DNA from: JBPOIC01 sp052034865 | GTDB taxonomy: Bacteria > UBA10199 > JADFYH01 | Direction: 5' to 3' | NCBI GenBank assembly: GCA_052034865.1 | Contig: JBPOIC010000053.1 | Location: 1-25,954 of the forward strand | DNA length: 25,954 bases | In this document: positions 6,757 to 17,800 of the stretch, in pieces | Position numbering within the stretch: position 1 is the stretch's first letter | Layout of the letters: every line of letters begins with the position of its first letter | Made by a program: the position numbers and the translations under genes | The notes under the pieces: generated by a model | Databases searched by the model: none | Seen by the model: the letters and a program-made list of their open reading frames with translations, nothing else | What the model was told of the DNA's origin: nothing

Positions 6757-9498
6757 ATGAGCAAGTTAACGCGGGCGTTTTTAACCATTGTGGCACTTTC
6801 CATCTGGGTCTGGGGAGGTCTTGGAACTTCAGGACTCATAGGATGCGGCTCGGCGGGAGTTGCGCCAGTAGCGCCTGTTGCGAATGCAGGGGCAGATGTA
6901 ACCAGTCTTGTGAGTCGAGCCGTAGCGATAGACGGTTCCTCTAGTACCGGAACGATTTCAAGTTCCATGTGGTCGATAGAATCGGCTCCCACCGGATCGA
7001 CAGCAACACTAAGCTCTGCTTCTACCTTGCAACCCTCCATCACTCCTGATGTTGTAGGGGATTACACCCTCAAGCTCTCGATTAACAATGGAGCTTCTAC
7101 TGACACGATGGTGCTGACTGTAAAAACAATCAATGCCATCCTGTCAGTTCCTTCAGATTCAACTGTTACCTCACGCACAAGGCTTGGAAACTCTGAATAT
7201 ACCATTGATCTTAGCGCAACAGGCGGGACGATTTCGGCTGCAGGAAGTGATGTTGCAGATAATGCGGGTGCAGTAACCTATTCCTGGGTCCAGGTTGCTG
7301 GTCCAGCAGCGACTCTCAACGATGCGTCAAGCGCTGTTCTTGATTTTACAGCACCGGGCATGGCTGCGATGTTGAATCCGAGTGATCGAGTCAGATGGCA
7401 GCCTTTTCCCATATCTTTGGATGACACCAAAATGGTGTTTCGTTTGACGATTACCGATGAGAATTCAAACACAGACACAGAGACGATTGCAGTTCATTTA
7501 ACAGACAATGGATCTGAAATTCACACACAGGGTGGATTGTTAAATGTTCCTATAGGGCAAAAACTTTATCTTCAAGGGCCTGATACAAAGACCTTTGCTA
7601 CTGCTTCGGCATCTGCTGTTTCAGTGACAGACTGGTCTTGGACTTTAACTAGCAAGCCTGATGGATCCAGTGCGACGCTGGCTAACGATACCACTGAATT
7701 CCCGAGTTTCACACCAGATGTGGTTGGGACTTATATCATCAGTTATAACAGTACGACAGGGAACACAACGACGACTGCCCCTTCCACTAAAGTTCCCGGG
7801 ACTGTCCAGATCAGTGCCGCAACTTACGTTGGGGTTGGAGGAATTGTGAGCGACGATTCTACACCGCCGGTATGTGCGAGCTGCCATTCTGGTACTGTTG
7901 AGGAAGACTTGACGACGAAGTGGCAAGGAACAATGCATTCAACGATTTTCTCCACTTCGATGGATGCTTATGTTGGATTGACCCCAGAGCCTTATCTTTG
8001 GGAATACCATACCGTTGGTTTCAATAAAGATAGCACGAACGGCGGCTTTGATGAGCTAGGATTCGCCTTCCCTGCCACTGGTCTTACCTATGCAAGCTTT
8101 GTTGCAGATAATCCGGATGTTGCAAAATTATCGAGCGTTCAGTGCGAAAACTGTCATGGACCTGGAAGTGAGCATTTTGGAAACCCGACAGCGATCAGCC
8201 GCTCTCCTGCTCAATCAGGTATCTGTGGTCAATGTCACCATGAAGAAGCTGAATGGAAAAACAGTAATCACAACACGACGTATTCCTATTCTATGTCTAA
8301 TTGGGTGAGTACTGCTGGATGTACGCGGTGTCATACTGCAGAAGGTTTTAAACGATATATAGAAGAAGGCGAAGAAGGTCTGGCGGATTTAACCAGTGCT
8401 TCAGCATCAGTTGTTTCTGTCGTCGATCCTGCTCTTTATGGTAACGTCGCCTGTGTGGCCTGTCATGATCCTCATAGTGCAGAGAATCCTTCTCAACTTA
8501 GACGTTTTGGAGAAGTAACCATGATCGCCAGCGGCGCAACCGTTAACGCCGGAAAGGCAGCTGTTTGCTATACCTGCCATGATGGAAATTATTCCTATGG
8601 TGAAGTGGATTGCGACTCGGATCGTAATGGTACTGCCGATGAAATTTGTGAGACGATCTATCAATCCGCAACTCAGTATTCTCGAGGTCCTTCACATCAT
8701 AATCCCCAGTCAGCGATTCTGGAAGGTGTTGAAGGAATTGCGAATTTGGATGAAGAGAATACAAATCCTTCGGATACCCGCACCTATACAATGAGTTTGA
8801 CTGAAAACTCATTCCACTCAGATGATAATTTCATCTTAGCGAATGTTTCGGGAAATCCAAACCTTTCAACAACGAATGATAAATGTATCACCTGTCATAT
8901 GTTCACGGCCCCTACTGCTGAAGAAGAAGGTTATCAGGAGATTGGAGGACATGCCTTTGCAATGGTTACAACAGATTCTAATTCAGAGGAGTTGGAAAAC
9001 GTTGCTCCCTGTCAGGCTTGCCATACGGATCGGGTGGCTACTTTCAATCGTCCGGCATATGCTGATTATGATGGGGATGGTTCCCTTGAAGGGGTGCAAG
9101 ACGAAGTGAAGGGGCTGTTATTGAATTTGACGACTAAGATTTTGGCCTACGATACAACGAATTTAAACCAAACCAGTGGAACCAAGTTAGTTTCTGGAGT
9201 GGTTACCCCCGGAGGAATTTCCACTGCTTCAGGCAAGAAGTTCTATAACATCGGTGTAGGATCAACAAAAACGTGGGCAGCGATGACCGATGCTGAAAAA
9301 CGAACAAACAAGATCTTGTTGTCTGCCATGCACAACCATAACATGATTGTGAACGATGCGAGCTATGGTATCCATAACACGGCCTACACGGTTCAGATTC
9401 TTCAGGAAACCTATAAGGCCTTGGGGGTGATGCTGGATAGTCAGTCCGCTTCATCTTATAGCTACAAGACTGCCTTCCCAAGCGCGACGCTTCGCTAA
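6757..9498 (+). CDS. Octahaem c-type cytochrome lipoprotein with Ig/PKD-like N-terminal domains
   Basis: A 913-residue protein. The ATG at 6757 follows GAGAGGGGG and starts a lipoprotein signal with lipobox LIGC (Cys30); in-frame sequence further upstream is not needed. Residues ~35-365 contain about three Ig/PKD-like beta-sandwich repeats, seen as recurring patterns such as WSLTSKP.GS.ATL followed by FTPDVVG.Y. Residues 373-756 carry eight CxxCH sites: CASCH, CENCH, CGQCH, CTRCH, CVACH, CYTCH, CITCH and CQACH, plus free His such as GGHAFAM and SHHNP that could be distal ligands. The C-terminal ~150 residues lack haem sites. Lipidation and adhesive-type domains fit a cell-surface or outer-membrane cytochrome. 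Following the barrel and nine-haem genes, it is the likely exterior electron-exit component; a periplasmic-facing lipoprotein is the alternative. Confidence 0.9.
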   Translation: MSKLTRAFLTIVALSIWVWGGLGTSGLIGCGSAGVAPVAPVANAGADVTSLVSRAVAIDGSSSTGTISSSMWSIESAPTGSTATLSSASTLQPSITPDVVGDYTLKLSINNGASTDTMVLTVKTINAILSVPSDSTVTSRTRLGNSEYTIDLSATGGTISAAGSDVADNAGAVTYSWVQVAGPAATLNDASSAVLDFTAPGMAAMLNPSDRVRWQPFPISLDDTKMVFRLTITDENSNTDTETIAVHLTDNGSEIHTQGGLLNVPIGQKLYLQGPDTKTFATASASAVSVTDWSWTLTSKPDGSSATLANDTTEFPSFTPDVVGTYIISYNSTTGNTTTTAPSTKVPGTVQISAATYVGVGGIVSDDSTPPVCASCHSGTVEEDLTTKWQGTMHSTIFSTSMDAYVGLTPEPYLWEYHTVGFNKDSTNGGFDELGFAFPATGLTYASFVADNPDVAKLSSVQCENCHGPGSEHFGNPTAISRSPAQSGICGQCHHEEAEWKNSNHNTTYSYSMSNWVSTAGCTRCHTAEGFKRYIEEGEEGLADLTSASASVVSVVDPALYGNVACVACHDPHSAENPSQLRRFGEVTMIASGATVNAGKAAVCYTCHDGNYSYGEVDCDSDRNGTADEICETIYQSATQYSRGPSHHNPQSAILEGVEGIANLDEENTNPSDTRTYTMSLTENSFHSDDNFILANVSGNPNLSTTNDKCITCHMFTAPTAEEEGYQEIGGHAFAMVTTDSNSEELENVAPCQACHTDRVATFNRPAYADYDGDGSLEGVQDEVKGLLLNLTTKILAYDTTNLNQTSGTKLVSGVVTPGGISTASGKKFYNIGVGSTKTWAAMTDAEKRTNKILLSAMHNHNMIVNDASYGIHNTAYTVQILQETYKALGVMLDSQSASSYSYKTAFPSATLR

Positions 9499-9640
9499 TA
9501 AGGAGGTTGAATAAGAAGTAAGTGAAGTTGAGTAGAAGGACAGACATAGAGAGACAGCAGCAAGCGCTTAAAGGGATCATCTGGCTGGCTTTTAAAGACA
9601 GCAAACTAAAGCGATCCTTCATTTAGGTGCGAGAGAATGA

Positions 9641-9672
9641 AAAAGCCCGACGAGATTTCGTCGGGCTTTTTT
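9641..9672. terminator. Strong bidirectional intrinsic terminator
   Basis: AAAAGCCCGACGA (9641-9653) pairs perfectly with TCGTCGGGCTTTT (9658-9670) around a GATT loop, with more T on the right and A on the left. It ends the cytochrome cluster on the plus strand and the convergent lipoprotein gene on the minus strand. The remaining part of the 223-bp gap (9499-9640) contains an AGGAGG at about 9502 followed by no open frame of useful length. Confidence 0.92.
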
Positions 9673-9721
9673 TTGGAGATAAAAAAGAAGGGATAAAAGG
9701 GGGATTCTCCTTCTTAATCTA

Positions 9722-10942
9722 TCAATAGCTGGGAATTATGAAATTGCTTCCATCATTTGCGATCAGATCCGTATCGTTTACTTCAAAGAAAGGTTTGTCT
9801 TCGAAGGCTTCTTCTATCGTGGGCGAAAGATTAAAAGGGAAGTCATAGCCACTCCAGGCAAGGGAGGTTTCCAGGGATGTGCAGTGGGATGGATCGGCAT
9901 ACGCTGGAATGGAAGATCCTCCAGAGGGTTGCTGCACACAAAAGGTGCCAGGAATTTCAGCAAAGGCATCGACCGTTGAATGAATATTGAACAGGAAATA
10001 ATCTCCTGCCCCATAACTTCCACGCCCGGTGCTTTTGGTTACCATCAAGAGAGGATCTCCCTCAGGGTTAGGACTTTGATCGAATTTTGTAACAGTAAAA
10101 TCACCGGCCCCGCTAACAGGATTTCCTTCTTCATCCAGCACCACACGACCAATGATGCGGCTGCGGCTTTTAAAGACCATGTCGTCGTCACTTCCAAAAT
10201 TTTCATCCACTCCGTTATAGAGTGTGGCTTGAGCATATTGCAGATCCAGATAGCTTACGGTCTGATCGCTTTCGGATAAGACTGCGTAGGCAGTTGATAT
10301 CACTGAGAGAAGTTGCCGGCTGGTGCCACGCGTTTCAGTATCATCTGTATTTTCAGAACTGTCCTGACTCATGCTCACGACTCGCACGATATCCTGGCTA
10401 TCTTTTCCATAAAGAAGGGTTCCGTCTTCATTTTGATAGAGACAGTCATAATAACGATCTTCAGAGGTCCCGTTTGAAATTTCGCCATAGAAGGCAATAG
10501 AAAGATTGTCAGATCCTGTAAGTGGTTCGGCTCCGGTACAGCTGAAATCAGGATCCATGGCAAATAGACCCTCCAGAGTTCCTGAAAATTGACTGACCAA
10601 AACCCGGATCTGGGTGACGGGTCCATTTTCAACGTTTCCAAAAATATCGGTAAGGTACCCCACATTCATTTCACTGGTGTAAGTCGTCCAGTCATCATCG
10701 CTTCCCATCGAGAGCGAAGCAGAGAGTCCTTTTGAAATCGAGCTGGGGGTAGAAGAAGTAACGTTGGGAACCAGACTGGAAGCGACAGAGTTTATCTGTG
10801 AGGCAAGTTGAGAGTTATCCTGGTCTCCGGGATCTGTTTGCTCACCTGGCCCTGCTGGAGAGATGCTTTCAGAACAGGCTGTCATCCATCCCATGAAAAG
10901 AATAAGAAGCGCAATCATCTGCCATTGATGCTTTCTGGACAT
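9722..10942 (-). CDS. Predicted lipoprotein of unknown function
   Basis: A 406-residue protein on the minus strand. The ATG at 10942 is preferred over the one at 10954, because the upstream ATGGAGAAATTT supplies a GGAG at a suitable distance. The N-terminus has a short basic region, a hydrophobic core and lipobox MTAC (Cys23), followed by a Ser/Pro/Gln-rich linker, so it is a lipoprotein. The mature part is acidic, rich in Ser, Asp and Gly, with two pairs of Cys (FSC/YYDC and FCVQ/SHCTS) that may form disulfides. I recognise no catalytic motif or known family. It is separated from the cytochromes by the convergent terminator and from sodC by another terminator, so it is probably monocistronic. 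A TTGACA at 11045-11040 (minus strand) is a possible -35 element without a clear -10. Confidence 0.8.
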   Translation of the reverse strand: MSRKHQWQMIALLILFMGWMTACSESISPAGPGEQTDPGDQDNSQLASQINSVASSLVPNVTSSTPSSISKGLSASLSMGSDDDWTTYTSEMNVGYLTDIFGNVENGPVTQIRVLVSQFSGTLEGLFAMDPDFSCTGAEPLTGSDNLSIAFYGEISNGTSEDRYYDCLYQNEDGTLLYGKDSQDIVRVVSMSQDSSENTDDTETRGTSRQLLSVISTAYAVLSESDQTVSYLDLQYAQATLYNGVDENFGSDDDMVFKSRSRIIGRVVLDEEGNPVSGAGDFTVTKFDQSPNPEGDPLLMVTKSTGRGSYGAGDYFLFNIHSTVDAFAEIPGTFCVQQPSGGSSIPAYADPSHCTSLETSLAWSGYDFPFNLSPTIEEAFEDKPFFEVNDTDLIANDGSNFIIPSY

Positions 10943-11073
10943 AAATTTCTCCATTAGTTGATTGGTGAAAAAAGCAAATAACTTTCATGATCAACGGCAA
11001 TTAATGAAGGAGGTTAAACGAAAAGTTGCGGCAGGCTTTTGTCAAAGAAATGGCAGTAACTCATTTGAGCATG

Positions 11074-11105
11074 AAAAAAAGGGCATCTACCCCTGGCAGA
11101 TGCCC
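11074..11105 (-). terminator. Intrinsic terminator of sodC
   Basis: On the minus strand, GGGCATCT (11105-11098) pairs with AGATGCCC (11088-11081) around a 9-base loop and is followed by seven T (11080-11074). It lies 23 bases after the sodC stop. Confidence 0.88.
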
Positions 11106-11127
11106 CGTGTATGACTTTATTTACCTA

Positions 11128-11730
11128 TTACCGAATCACCCCGCAGGCTACTCGACCTTTCGAATCTCCAGCCGGTTGCGTGGTGAGATCATCCTTCCCA
11201 GAATGAACAACCAGGGCGTGCTGCAGAATGGAGTTCGGTCCTTCTAAAGATATAAATTTAAAAACCTGATTCATATTGGCCTTACCTGAAGAATCGGCCG
11301 TGATGTTTCCCAGATCGCCCATGTGGTGCTCCGAAGAGTCAGGACCTCCATGCTTTGCCTGGGTTGGGTTTAAATGGTCTCCTGCCGAACTGGCATCTGG
11401 GGCCGAACAATCCGGTTTTTCATGAATGTGAATGCCGTGCTCTCCAGGGGTTAAGTCGGTGAAGTGACCGGTGACACGCACCCCATCTTTTTCCTGACTG
11501 AAACTCACCTCGCCTTTGGCTTTATTTCCAGAGGTGGGGTTGAGGACGACGGTAATTTTTTTAGAGGGAGGTTCCATCGGTTTTGTTGGGGAAGTGTTTT
11601 GCATCATTTTTCCAGGTTGGCTTTCCTGGTTAGGAGATGTTCTGGAAGGAAGGTTTGTTTGGGCAAACAAAAGATAGGGGGCAATTGAGAAGGTGAAGAG
11701 GGTTTTGTAGAAAAAGTTATGTTTTATCAT
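11128..11730 (-). CDS. sodC: Periplasmic Cu/Zn superoxide dismutase
   Basis: A 200-residue protein that converts superoxide to peroxide and oxygen in the periplasm. The ATG at 11730 follows a good AAGGAGA. A signal peptide (about residues 1-23, ending LLFA) is followed by a Pro/Gln-rich linker of about 35 residues. The SOD domain is complete: HGIHIHEKPDC (copper ligands and first disulfide Cys), AGDHLNP, HGGPDSSEHHMGDLGN (bridging His, zinc ligands and Asp), LVVHSGKDD (copper His and electrostatic loop), and GRVACGVIR (second Cys) at the C-terminus. The linker makes it somewhat longer than typical bacterial SodC. It has its own terminator, and its start is divergent from the giant gene. A secreted SOD makes sense beside electron-transfer proteins that could leak electrons to oxygen, but no operon link is seen. 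Confidence 0.96.
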   Translation of the reverse strand: MIKHNFFYKTLFTFSIAPYLLFAQTNLPSRTSPNQESQPGKMMQNTSPTKPMEPPSKKITVVLNPTSGNKAKGEVSFSQEKDGVRVTGHFTDLTPGEHGIHIHEKPDCSAPDASSAGDHLNPTQAKHGGPDSSEHHMGDLGNITADSSGKANMNQVFKFISLEGPNSILQHALVVHSGKDDLTTQPAGDSKGRVACGVIR

Positions 11731-11870
11731 ATGATCGATCTCCTTTTTAAATAAGCTTCATTTGCAGGTGATGAGTCTCTGAAATCATCTCTAGAGAATT
11801 TTTGACAATCATGTCCAGAGGCCCTCCAAAATCCAAAAAAAGTGTCAATAATCCAGCACTTTTCGCTTGA
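11731..11870. promoter_or_regulatory. Divergent promoter region between sodC and the giant gene
   Basis: This 140-bp gap holds a perfect TTGACA on the plus strand (11802-11807) and another on the minus strand (11848-11843), each a consensus -35 but without a convincing -10 at 16-18 bp. A 10-bp perfect palindrome, TCTCTAGAGA (11788-11797), sits just before the plus-strand TTGACA. These are candidates only. Confidence 0.3.
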
Positions 11871-14800
11871 ATGTTTGGTCCTAGATTTGCAAATGATTCC
11901 GCACACATGTCTATTTCACGATTTTCAAGCGGTTCTAGTCCCAAAAGCGGGGAGGACAGGCCTCTCTCTACCTTTGGGGATGGGGTTTTTTCTCTCACCT
12001 CAGAAGATCCAAAAAAAGATTCTGGATCTACAGGATCCCGTACGTCTGAAAAAACAACCTTCGAGACAGGAAAACCTCAAAAGCTTCTCGAAGGTCCCAC
12101 TCCATTTCTTCCTCGGAATGTTTTCAGATATCTGGAATCCTTTCCTCAATTTCATCCAGATTCATCTGATCCTGCAGACGCATGGGCGCGAAGTATCGAA
12201 CAAGATCTTCAGGAAGCCCAGGCGGCTCTCGTACAGCTTGAGAAATTATCCGATCCTCTTAAGAAAAAAAGACTCGCTTCTGAAATACTGACCTTCCTAA
12301 GTCATACCAGCGATCGTTTAAAGAAAGAATCTCCTCTAGAAAAACTCATCCTTAAGAAATTCGAACCCGACCCCAAAAATGAAAGGGCACTGCGTTCCAT
12401 CCAAAACTGGAAAATAAGCAGGCAGCTGCTAGCCGATAAAATTGGCCTGCGTGCACAACACCACCTGATCGCAAAACAGGCATTGAAAAATGAGGAGGAG
12501 ATTGCAGCGAGGAAGAATGCAGGTTTTCTTAAGGAGGTACGTCATCAATTCGATCAGGCCTATAATCTTCTTCAAACCCTGCCAGCAGGCGTGGAGGAGC
12601 GAGAAAATATTTTCGAAGAGATGAAAAATCTCATCCGCTATTTGCCGCTGGCAGAAAAAACCTCAGCAGATTCCATCGACGATCTTTTAAGACTTTATCA
12701 TTATTATCAAGCGCTCAGTCGCTCCAGATCTCTTTTTGGTGAAAAAATCGAAGATCACCAGACAGCCGTGAGACAGGCTCTTCAGTCGTTAAGGCAGGCT
12801 CAGCAGGAATTGAGAGAGAAGGTCAGTAATGCCCAGACGCCTGATGATCAAAAGATTTCAGCGGCACGCCTCATCTTGCGTGTCCACGCCGAACTTCAGG
12901 ATACTGCGCTTCCGTCAACAACGCTCAAGGATCGAGTGTTTGGCTTGCTTGAGAATACAGCGCCTGCAACGACCGATCTTCAGCTCTCAGATATTCAGAT
13001 CCTGTGGGATTTGTTCAACTCTTCCGAGAAAACGATCGATCCAAAACTGCGCCTTGAAATCTCGTGTGCCCTCTTTTCAGATTTGATCAAACTGCGTGAT
13101 AAAACTTCGTCAAGCTCCGATGCCGCGTTCGAATCGCATCGAAGGATTCTCGAGACGGCTCGTGACTTATCGCTGCAAATTTTGAGAATGCTCCATCCAG
13201 GGGATGAAAAAATTCCAGATTCTGAGCGTGTGTTATTCGATGAAATTTTAGAGAAGAAAAATATCCGGCTCCTGCCGTTTGTGCAGCCCAACGCTCTCGA
13301 AAAATACACAAAGCAATTTGATAAAATCGAAATGTCGATTCAAGCGGCGCAGTCAGGTTCTGCGTCCAGTCGCGTCCATCTCCTGACAGAGGCTCTCGCG
13401 GAGGCGGCCGAGCTCGGGACAGAAATTCAGACACAAACTCTCCTGCGCACATTGAGAGATCTTCTCAAAAATCCTAACTTCAGCATTTCCGATGAGGAGC
13501 GCGTACGTACATGGGTGAAGGTTTCCGGTTTAAGCAAATCGCTTGCAAGCTCCGATCAGGCATTGATCGCACAGACAGTGCGACAAGAAATACGATCGAT
13601 TGAATCAAGACTTTCAAAACTTCATCAGGGCAGCTTGGAAGCCGTGCGATTGCGGATTTCGCTGCGCGAATTTTATCTGGCCGAGCCAGGAGAAGAGGCG
13701 GCACACAAGGCCAAGGCCTTGGAAGACAAGCTCACTCATTTGCGTCAGACGCTTCGCGAAGAAAATGGATCAACTCCTGACGCCGCCAGGGCAGAGAGTC
13801 ATCAGGCAGTTTTTGAAATTTCGCAGACCCTCATCGATGGTGCGTTGGCATCAGAAAAAGACGATGCCGAAGCACGCGTTAAACTTTTGCGCGATTTGGT
13901 TCGGGATTTTCGAGAGGTCAAAAATGATCAGCTTCAAAAACCCATCGATCGGGCAGGAGGTTTCGATGAGACGCTTAAAATTACGCATCAGGCGCTTTTG
14001 CTTGAGAAACTTTTAAGTGCTGACAAAGCTCTTCAGGTAGAAAAACTGCTGAGAAAAGATTTGAGAGAGATGGAAGAAGTGCTTTCCCATCAAATCAAAT
14101 TCCAGCTTGAAAAAAATCCTGTCGCGAGCTCCCAGGTGTCTCTGGCATTAACACGCAGGCTTCATCAGGCTTTTGAGAAAAAAGACGTGGCCTGGATCCA
14201 GGGGATGAGTCAGGCCACACTCGCGAAAACTGCTGATCTTTCCCACCAGGCGTATGCCCTCATTCAGCCTTTTGAGGCTGAAGATTTTAAACCCTCCGTT
14301 ACGGATCTTGAAAATTCCCAGCAGGCCGCCCGAATTTTTATAGAACTGGGTATAGAGGACGGATTGAAGAGGGCGGTGCGTCCTCTCGAAATTTTGGGCG
14401 CCCACGAAAAAATCCCGGCCCAGGAACGTGTATCCCTGCTCGTGAATGCCTCGCGTTTATTGCAGGCTGGAGGACTTACAGCCGAGGCCAATCGTCTCTT
14501 GCAACAACTTGAAAAACTTCCCCTTCCTCGCATGGCCGAGCTTTGCCTCGGGATTCAGAAAATGAATCAGGGAGAAGTTGCCGCTGCTGAAAAGATTTTT
14601 GCAGCTCTTGTGGAAGATGAAGTTGCCCAAGGTTATCTTGCTGGAATTCGTGAAACCCGAAAACATCTGCGGGTCGCCCAGCCCATCGTCGCATTCAAGG
14701 CCTGGCTCTCCGATCATCAGGCCAAATACTACACGCAACAGGAAGGTTGGCTTGATGGAATTTTGGGAGAAAGCGAGGCGGGACTTTTACGTTTCAAACA

Positions 14801-17800
14801 GGAAGGGACTGAACTTGCCCGGCAGATGGAAGAGTGGATGACTCACGGTGGAATCAGTTTTGCGCAGGCCTTGCAGCGTGCGCTTGAGAAGGTTTCTTCC
14901 CGTCCGCACCTTTGGAAAATGTTGCTCGATTTCAAGCAGCAACAACCAGACCTCATTCACCGCCTCTCTAACCCCGATCTCTCGGATGAATCCTTCGCCC
15001 ATGAGATTTATCATTTTGCCCATCGTCTCGCGTTTCGCGACGGTTATTTTCAGGCCGCCACGCAGGTGGCCCAACTCATTTCCAATCACGATTCTTTAAA
15101 AAAGAAAGCGGCCAGTCTTCTTCAGGATAAAATTCCATCCGAGCAAAAAATTGCCGTGATTTTAACCAGCTTGCGCAATGCAACGGTGATTCTCGCCGAG
15201 ACACGCGCCGATGCCCTGAAAGGTCTTGCGACGATGGTGTTTCAGATGGGTGTGGGTCGAATCGCAGCGGTGGCAGCCGAGGCGATTTGGGCGACACGCG
15301 CGGCAAACTCCGCCCGTCTTGCTTTACGCACCGTAAGTTCGGCGCGCACAGCCGATCGTGTCGTGCGTGCATCAGGTTGGGCTATCAAAAGCGGGGCCGA
15401 GGCCTTGGGGTTTACACTCGCTGAACATCATTTTGATTTTGCCAGCATGGGTGATCGTGAGTTCTGGAAAAAATGGGCCGGCATGATGGTCACTTTTGGA
15501 ATGGGACATGCGACAGGAATGCGAGCGGCCGGAAAAGGGGCAATCACTCAATGGATGGCAGGATGGGGAAGCTTTCTTGCCGCCGATTACGTGAACGAAT
15601 ACATCACGGGATTTAAAGAAAAAACCCACGAGGAGTTATGGACGCGTGTGATCCATGCGATCACGGGTGATGCCAGCATGCGGCTGGCGGGTGCGATTTT
15701 AAACAAGGCGACGTTTGGTGCCTTGCATCATGTCGAGCATCGCATTCAGAAAATCTACACTGAAAACCTTTTCGCCTCGGTGCTTAAATCTCGCGGGTTT
15801 GCCTTTGAGCGCGATCTGAAAGGAAATCTCACCGATGTCGGCACACAGCGGGTGGTGGATCATCTCGTTCAGAAATTTTCCGAAGGGGCCACCCAGCATG
15901 GCTTTGATCTCGTTTCTCATGTCGAGCAGGTTGAACATCTCTACGAAGGGATTACGGCGGATGCAATTTCTCAATCGTTCGACAGAATCACGTCGGTACT
16001 CCATTCAGAATCTTCTTTGAGCCATGCAGCCGTGACGGTTTGGATGATGCGACGGGTAGAAATGGCTGCTTCTCATTCGCAAAAAATCGAAGCCGTTTCT
16101 TTGGCGGGCATCAAAACGACACATCAACTCAACAAAGAATTTCGCCAGGTTCTGAAAGGGCTGGATTCTCTTCTTCAGATGGCCGGCAATCTTTCGCCCG
16201 CCCATGCGGATAAATGGCTCATCGAAATTTTATTCTCCGGAAAAAGCCATCTGGAAATAAATGAGCTCAGCGGACATTTCAATGAAGTGCATGGGCTTTT
16301 GGCTCGATTGGGAAAAAGCCTTCAGGAAAAACTTCCCTTTCAGCTTTTGCGTGTGTTGTTGAACGGGGAGATGAATGCTCAGGAGATTTTACAGGCCTTG
16401 CACACACTTGCCGAGAAGGTTCCTCAACTTTCAGCCGAGCTGAAAAATGCCCTGGCCTTAGACGGACAGGAGCTTGCTGCTCTCACCGAACAATTGCTGC
16501 TGACGGCTACAGCCCTCGCCACTGAATCGGGGGATCTCACATCTCTCCCGTTACTTCTTAATAAACTGACGCATGAACAGATTTTTGAAATTAACAGGCG
16601 CCGGGAAATGCAGGCCGTCCTTGAAAAGGCCGAGCGTGAAAAAACCGAGGCCCTCTCACGCGTTCAGTCAACTTCACCCCGAGAACAAGCTCAGGGTGAC
16701 TCAGTCCCTTTTTTATCCGAAGAAAATCCTCCCGCTTCGACAAAACCAGAAGCGACAGTTCGTGGAGCGAACGCAGAGACAGCTTTAGCGATGGATCTTC
16801 ATTCTCAGATCACAGATTTTAACTCGAGTGCGCGGACCGTGGGCGAGAGAATGGTGCGAGGATTAGGAGTACTTACCTCTGCGGTGAGTGCCTTTGGTGT
16901 TTGTGCGCAGATGGCGTTTGCGAAAGCTGCTCAGGAGGTAAATGTAAATCGCGCCCACCTGTTCGAAGACATTCAAGCCAATCCAGGTGCGGTGATTTTT
17001 GCCTTGGGGACAGGAATCTCCATTTTATTTTCCGTCCGTTATCTTCATCAAACAAATCAGGCATACCGAAGAGTTGAGGTGGGTATTGCCGAAACAAAAT
17101 TAATGGATGCCATGGGGATCGAAAAAGACGATCCTGATTGGCCAGCTTATTCTAGATGGATTCAAAAACAATCTTCCGATTTGAAATCGCTCGGCCTGGC
17201 GATTCGAAAAATTCAAGCGTGCGAAGCGGGGCTACGCATTGAGAAGGGAGTTGCTCGTCTGGTGGACGTTCCTCACTATGAAGCGATTATTGAAGATAAT
17301 ATCAATACAGAAATTCGCTCTGGAAGTATTGGAGATGTGTCTTCTCCCGTTCATGATGGAACCTTTGAGGCCCATTCGGATCAAGGAAGAGGGTATTCGC
17401 ATAATGAAGATGCCGTCGCTCGCGGTCGAGATGCCTTTGAAAATGCCTGGACGATTGTTCTGGATGAAATGGGGGCTTGCTCAAAAAATGGCCGGGCTAG
17501 CAAGTTGGCCGTTCAAGCTTTTGCGCGCGAGATGGCAATGCATGGGGATTTAAAAAAGGCTTTCGAGCGGGCCGGAAAGGCGATGAAAGCTAAATTTGGA
17601 AATGCTGATTGTGCCGGTGTCGCCTATCGCCTGGTACCCAAAGAAGATCTTTCGGGTTTTGAGATGGAGCTCGTTTATCTGGGAGATCCAGGATTTAATC
17701 TTCTTAGAAAGGATGGAAGCGTTTTATCAATTCGAGAACATGCCAGGTCGAGAAATTCGAACTTAAAGAGTGAGCTGGTTTTTGTCGATGAAGCATACGA

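Noticed and set aside
1668..9498. Alternative complex III (ActABCDEF)
   Set aside because: NrfD and Fe-S parts are related, but the pentahaem ActA form, fused molybdopterin-like ActB, ActD, ActE and ActF are absent, and a porin-like barrel is present instead.
11026..11247. 73-codon plus-strand frame with an AGGAGG upstream
   Set aside because: It starts with TTG, is 12 bases from the Shine-Dalgarno, runs through the sodC terminator and then antisense into sodC.
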